From contig NW_014577234.1 in NCBI RefSeq assembly GCF_000485595.1, positions 64,545 to 99,191 of the forward strand: DNA of 34,647 nt, read 5' to 3'. Numbering within the stretch: position 1 is the first letter of the stretch; every line of letters starts with the position of its first letter. Positions 31,801 to 34,647 of this stretch are shown piece after piece. The DNA is from Priapulus caudatus. Taxonomy: Eukaryota > Priapulida > Priapulimorpha > Priapulimorphida > Priapulidae. Below the pieces are notes generated by a model. It did no database searches, was not told the DNA's origin, and saw only the letters and a program-made list of their open reading frames with translations. A program made the translations under genes and the position numbers.

Positions 31801-33878
31801 GTAAGGAGAGCGCGTGCAAGCAAGAGAGACAGATAGGCGAGGGGCGTCCCGCGTAGTTAAGGATACTCTCAAGGTTTTAGGAAAATTTTGACCGATTTTT
31901 CATTTTCAACTTTATTCGATGGCTAACACTATGTGCCACCTGTGTACATGCTCATTTCTTCATATAACGGTACATGTGAACTGTCAGAGCGTTTTGCTTG
32001 CCCGCGTACATGTGTAGTGACTAGTGAGCCGCGGCTGACGTCAGAAAAACGCTGATTTCTCCGTTCCAATTTCTGACTTAATAGTCGATGTATAAATGGA
32101 TATTTCTCTGTGATTACAACTCGGAATAATTTACTTTTACACTCGTTTTAATGGTAAAATATTGCTGTAAAAAAGCGCGTCAGGGATTGTTATTAAGTGC
32201 CGTATTTTATGAGTTGTCTCTTTATTCGCAAAAATTTTAAATTCAAACGTGCGACTTGAATTTTAGGCAGTTTTTTTTTAATTTTTCTTGGTAAATATGA
32301 AGCTTAAAGAAAAATCCCCATTGCGCTATTTTGGAACATATTGTGCTTAACATGTGGCGAAAATTTTGTATCCTCACTCTTTCTGGTAATTGAGAAATAT
32401 CCAAAATACCATTTTTACATAAAAATTCAACATTTTTGTGGTAACATAATTAGGTGCTGGAAATTTCATGAAATTTTTTGCTTTCAGCATAGAGATATAT
32501 CTCCTCTATAAATAAAACAAGTGATTGATTCGATTCGTTTGTCAATAAACGTTTAATCTTCATTAGAGCAATACCCGTGCTAAAGGTTGAGAGTATCCTT
32601 AACCCTGTAAATAGTACGACAAATTTAAAAGAGAAAAAGTGATGTCGGCGCTCGTCATCGACCGTTCGCTTGTTAGTCGGAAAAACATTAACGTGCCGTG
32701 AGATAGGTTTAATACTTCTAATTGATGGTACTTTCGATTTACGTGCGATTGTTTCTCGATTGATCGGTCGCAAAGCGACGTGTGCGCATAAAAAAAACCT
32801 CGGAAGTTTACGTCGCCTGCTGCCAAATAACGGATCGTTCACTTGTTCTTCGTTTTGTGACGCTGATGAGTGGCGCTGTTGCCCGTTGGTGCGGCCAATC
32901 GTTCACTTGTTCTTCGTTTTCGCGCGCACACAGTTCCGCACTGCGCGTCCTCGAGGCAGATCATCAGCCACTGGAAGAACTGCACGCGCACCGACTGCCC
33001 CGTGTGCCTGCCGCTGAAGAACGCGCAGGACAAGCGGCCGAACCAGCAGGCTGGCGGCAGCGGGGGCGGCAGCGGGGGTGGCGGCGGCGGCGGCGCGGGG
33101 GCGCTACCGCAGCAGCTCGTTGCTCTCGCCCACGCCACGCAGCTCAGCGGCGGCACCCCCGCCCAGCAGCAGCAGCAGCAGCAGCAGCAGATCTCGGCCA
33201 TACAGGTTAACCAGCCAGGTGAGTGCTGTTGACGAGTCTTCTTGTCTTTCTATCTTTTTGGTTTTGTGGTTCGTGTGTTCTTGGTCAAGGTGTGAAGTAG
33301 GATCGCAGGTATGGGTGCTCCGTTTTGGGACAGTGTCGTAAGCGCTTCTGATTTGTGAGTATCTGCTAACTGATTTACTGTCAGTGGACAGTAAATGCAG
33401 TAAGCATTCTAAATGTAACTCTACATTTTTACATTTTAATCCCGTTCAAGTCAGAGAAAATTATCATTTTGATTTGTTTTGATCTTACTCGTACGTGCCT
33501 TAAACCGTTATCAGGCTAGGATATTCTCGTCTCAAAGCGAAGGGTGTCTGTTGTCGCCAGAGATAAAAGATTCTCCTAGCCAATTCCTTTATTTTTCCTG
33601 CCGATTCTTCACCTCTTTTCACACAGTGACGACACCATATATATTTAAGGTGTATGAATCGGTACGATGACTACGTTTATCGCATGCTAATGCCGGTTCT
33701 TGTCGTGTCGAAGGTACGGCGATACCTCCTGGAGCGCAGAGCCTCCCTAGCAACCAGGTGATGCCACCGCAGCAGGCACTGATGTCGACAGCAAGCAACA
33801 TGACAAACTTTGTTCAGGCTTCCAGTGCCTCGGTCACCATGGCTCCGTCGCGGCCCCCGATGCCACCGCAGCAACCTG
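25740..33878 (+). CDS. CREBBP: CBP/p300 histone acetyltransferase, 5' six exons (partial)
   Basis: Nuclear transcription coactivator and lysine acetyltransferase. Exons are 25740-25815, 26925-27724, 29391-29621, 31398-31617, 32934-33218 and 33714-33878; phases close to ~592 residues. Residues 1-19 ([19 protein letters not shown]) match the vertebrate CBP start with its basic motif. LTRLL at 71-75 sits where CBP has its LxxLL nuclear-receptor box. A Gly/Ser/Asn/Gln-rich linker follows. TAZ1 (about 382-468) has all twelve zinc ligands: H398, C402, C417, C422; H431, C435, C441, C446; H455, C459, C464, C467. After TAZ1 come a Gly run, nine Gln from pure CAG, and a Pro/Gln linker. KIX, bromodomain and HAT lie beyond the window. 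GC-rich codons contrast with AT-rich introns. Confidence 0.96.
26925..27724 (+). CDS. CREBBP: CBP exon 2, LxxLL box and low-complexity linker
   Basis: Acceptor TTGTTTCAG, donor GCAG|GTGAGT. Begins [18 protein letters not shown] follows at residues 71-75. The remainder to residue 292 is Ser/Asn/Gly/Ala/Gln-rich with many GGC and GCG codons, as expected for a disordered region. Confidence 0.93.
27944..28218. mobile_element. hAT-like non-autonomous element in CBP intron 2
   Basis: CAGTGTTTCCC and inverse GGGAAACACTG at the ends, typical of hAT. TTATAG abuts both sides (6 of the expected 8 bp). 275 bp; no transposase. Confidence 0.75.
28219..29390 (+). other. CBP intron 2 remainder
   Basis: T-rich sequence with stops in the frames I examined, ending in the acceptor TTTTTGACAG. 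No alternative exon convincingly supported. Confidence 0.6.
29391..29621 (+). CDS. CREBBP: CBP exon 3
   Basis: 77 codons, phase 0 both ends; acceptor TTTTTGACAG, donor CAG|GTAATT. Ser/Thr/Gln/Ala-rich ([18 protein letters not shown]...). Conservation is low, but phase and composition fit the linker before TAZ1. Confidence 0.85.
30030..31090. repeat. Degenerate 60-82 bp minisatellite in CBP intron 3
   Basis: CTGCTCAAAAGTTACCGGTC recurs at about 30046, 30124, 30186, 30264, 30344, 30916 and 30998, with CCCACGCTGGAGACAAGTCC and AGTAGTGTAACACGTGG between. One unit is interrupted by the 30369-30883 insertion. Confidence 0.85.
30369..30883. mobile_element. Inverted-repeat element with 6-bp target duplication
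   Basis: TAGAGACTGCACATTTCC and exact inverse end the element; CACACG lies at 30363-30368 and 30884-30889. Joining the flanks restores the minisatellite phrase ending CACACGCTGGAGACAAG. The interior repeats ACGGAA/GAAACGGAAT motifs near both ends. 515 bp, no transposase; superfamily unresolved. Confidence 0.88.
31398..31617 (+). CDS. CREBBP: CBP exon 4, first part of TAZ1
   Basis: Acceptor CATTGCAG, donor CAAG|GTGGGT, phase 1 out. [20 protein letters not shown] is nearly identical to human CBP. A two-residue insertion (EQQAPNG against EQANG) lies in the loop before the first Cys pair. Confidence 0.97.
31641..31835. repeat. GA-rich polypurine tract
   Basis: About 190 bp almost purely A and G on the plus strand, 24 bases after the exon 4 donor. 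Mirror-repeat segments (GAGAGAGAG) could form triplex DNA. Frames here are artefacts. Confidence 0.9.
31836..32933 (+). other. CBP intron 4 remainder
   Basis: AT-rich. GGTTTTAGGA... near 31873 and its surroundings are non-coding. A 23-bp direct repeat (ATCGTTCACTTGTTCTTCG...) at 32834 and 32898 precedes the acceptor. Confidence 0.6.
32934..33218 (+). CDS. CREBBP: CBP exon 5, second part of TAZ1 and polyQ
   Basis: Acceptor GCGCACACAG, donor [29 protein letters not shown], then [11 protein letters not shown], completes TAZ1. Then a [14 protein letters not shown] run and nine CAG codons (33164-33190). Confidence 0.97.
33714..33878 (+). CDS. CREBBP: CBP exon 6
   Basis: Acceptor GTGTCGAAG, donor CCTG|GTGCGT, phase 1 in and out. 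It encodes [20 protein letters not shown] through [13 protein letters not shown], the Pro/Gln linker leading toward KIX. Confidence 0.88.
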
Positions 33879-33929
33879 GTGCGTACTAGCAATTAGTGTT
33901 GTCAATCGGTTGTAATTTCGTAATTGATC

Positions 33930-34570
33930 ATCGGTTGGACCCAAGTAATGCGGCGTTCACACAGTGCCGATTATGGCTCCCGTTTGAGATCAGACAGCGC
34001 TACGACATGAAAAGTGAAAAAGTCGGCTTGCTATCCTCAATGATCTGGAATGTCCTATCATTGTCTGAACGCAGTCGTATACGTTCGTAACAGAGTCCTA
34101 CGGATCGGGAATGTTCCGGAGAGGTCGGCCAAGCACTCCCGACAGTTGGGTGCGTCCCGTAACATTCGGGAAACTCAGCCGATTTTGTCTAGTCGGATTA
34201 GAATCGTGACTATGTCGTGACAGATTCTGCTGTATCGGATCAAAATCGTAATAATGTCCTGTGTTGTCTGGACGGTGTCCTGTGGATCGGGACGCTGTCG
34301 TAATGAACGTGCATGATCTGGAGAAATTTTTCATTGCCGTTTCTTGCCGATTGAGTCCAGATTGCGTCCAGATCTAACGGGTGTCTTCCGTCAGCGTCGG
34401 GTCACTGTCTGATCTCTGTCGGATCGCATTCGGGAGAATCAGGACGCTGTCGGGACAGATTTGGTCGTTTTTTATCATGCGAAAGATACAATCGGATCAG
34501 AATCGGATTGAGAACTGGAGAATCGGGACGAATTCGGCTGGAAACGGCTGAATCGGGACGCTTCCTGAAC
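33930..34570. repeat. Degenerate GATCGGGACG-type repeats in CBP intron 6
   Basis: Short motifs such as CGGATCGGGA, GAATCGGGACG, GGACGCTGTCG and CGGATCAGAATCG recur every 15-40 bp in both orientations, with no fixed period. It begins near GCGGCGTTCACACAGTGCCG, which looks like a transposon end. No coding sense seen. Confidence 0.6.
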
Positions 34571-34612
34571 AATATCTGATTGTTGTCGTGATTAAATAAA
34601 TGTTTTTACAAA

Positions 34613-34647
34613 TTTTTAATAATATAATAATAATAATAATAATAATA
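34613..34647. repeat. AAT trinucleotide repeat at window end
   Basis: Pure TAA/AAT units run to the last base, so the repeat probably continues. Confidence 0.9.

Noticed and set aside
31613-31872. Leu/Ser and Glu/Arg-rich frames after CBP exon 4
   Set aside because: They are reading frames through the GA-rich polypurine intron tract.

Overview
This is eukaryotic, almost certainly invertebrate animal, nuclear DNA. GC-rich coding exons with canonical GT/AG borders sit in long AT-rich introns packed with short DNA transposons, minisatellites and microsatellites. The proteins are animal housekeeping and nuclear proteins, and the interstitial telomere-like tracts are of the CCCTAA (TTAGGG) type. 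I cannot name the species. One 10-N assembly gap lies at 11930-11939.

Layout: (1) 1849-2105 (+) is the last coding exon of a four-pass PMP22/claudin-like membrane protein; an 82-bp unit containing its splice acceptor is tandemly duplicated just upstream. (2) 6819-10953 (-) holds seven exons of gamma-glutamyl hydrolase (GGH), with nucleophile Cys and HPE motif; the first ~70 residues are not found. (3) 11906-14590 is the gap, edged by a perfect 24-bp palindrome, then nested transposon remnants. (4) 15665-18864 (+) holds six exons of ribose-phosphate pyrophosphokinase (PRPS), matching residues 41-318 of the 318-residue vertebrate enzyme; the first exon is not found. (5) About 18.9-25.2 kb is non-coding, with small inverted-repeat elements and Z-DNA-prone GT/GC minisatellites. 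(6) 25740-33878 (+) is the 5' part of a CBP/p300 acetyltransferase gene: six exons, ~592 residues, covering the N-terminal basic motif, the LxxLL nuclear-receptor box and the complete TAZ1 zinc domain. The gene runs off the right edge before KIX.

The genes are unrelated in function (folate metabolism, nucleotide precursor synthesis, transcription coactivation). There is no operon logic.

The most unusual content is mobile DNA. A family of 37-73 bp hairpin elements begins CA(A)GAG, and three of four copies have exact 7-bp target duplications; two of those copies sit inside other inverted-repeat elements. A separate TA-flanked family with GATACAATAATG termini has three copies. Two inverted-repeat elements carry telomere-like tracts. 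A nested cluster contains three short ATG-initiated reading-frame stubs. Exon coordinates were derived by hand from splice signals, reading phase and remembered family sequence; no database search was run.
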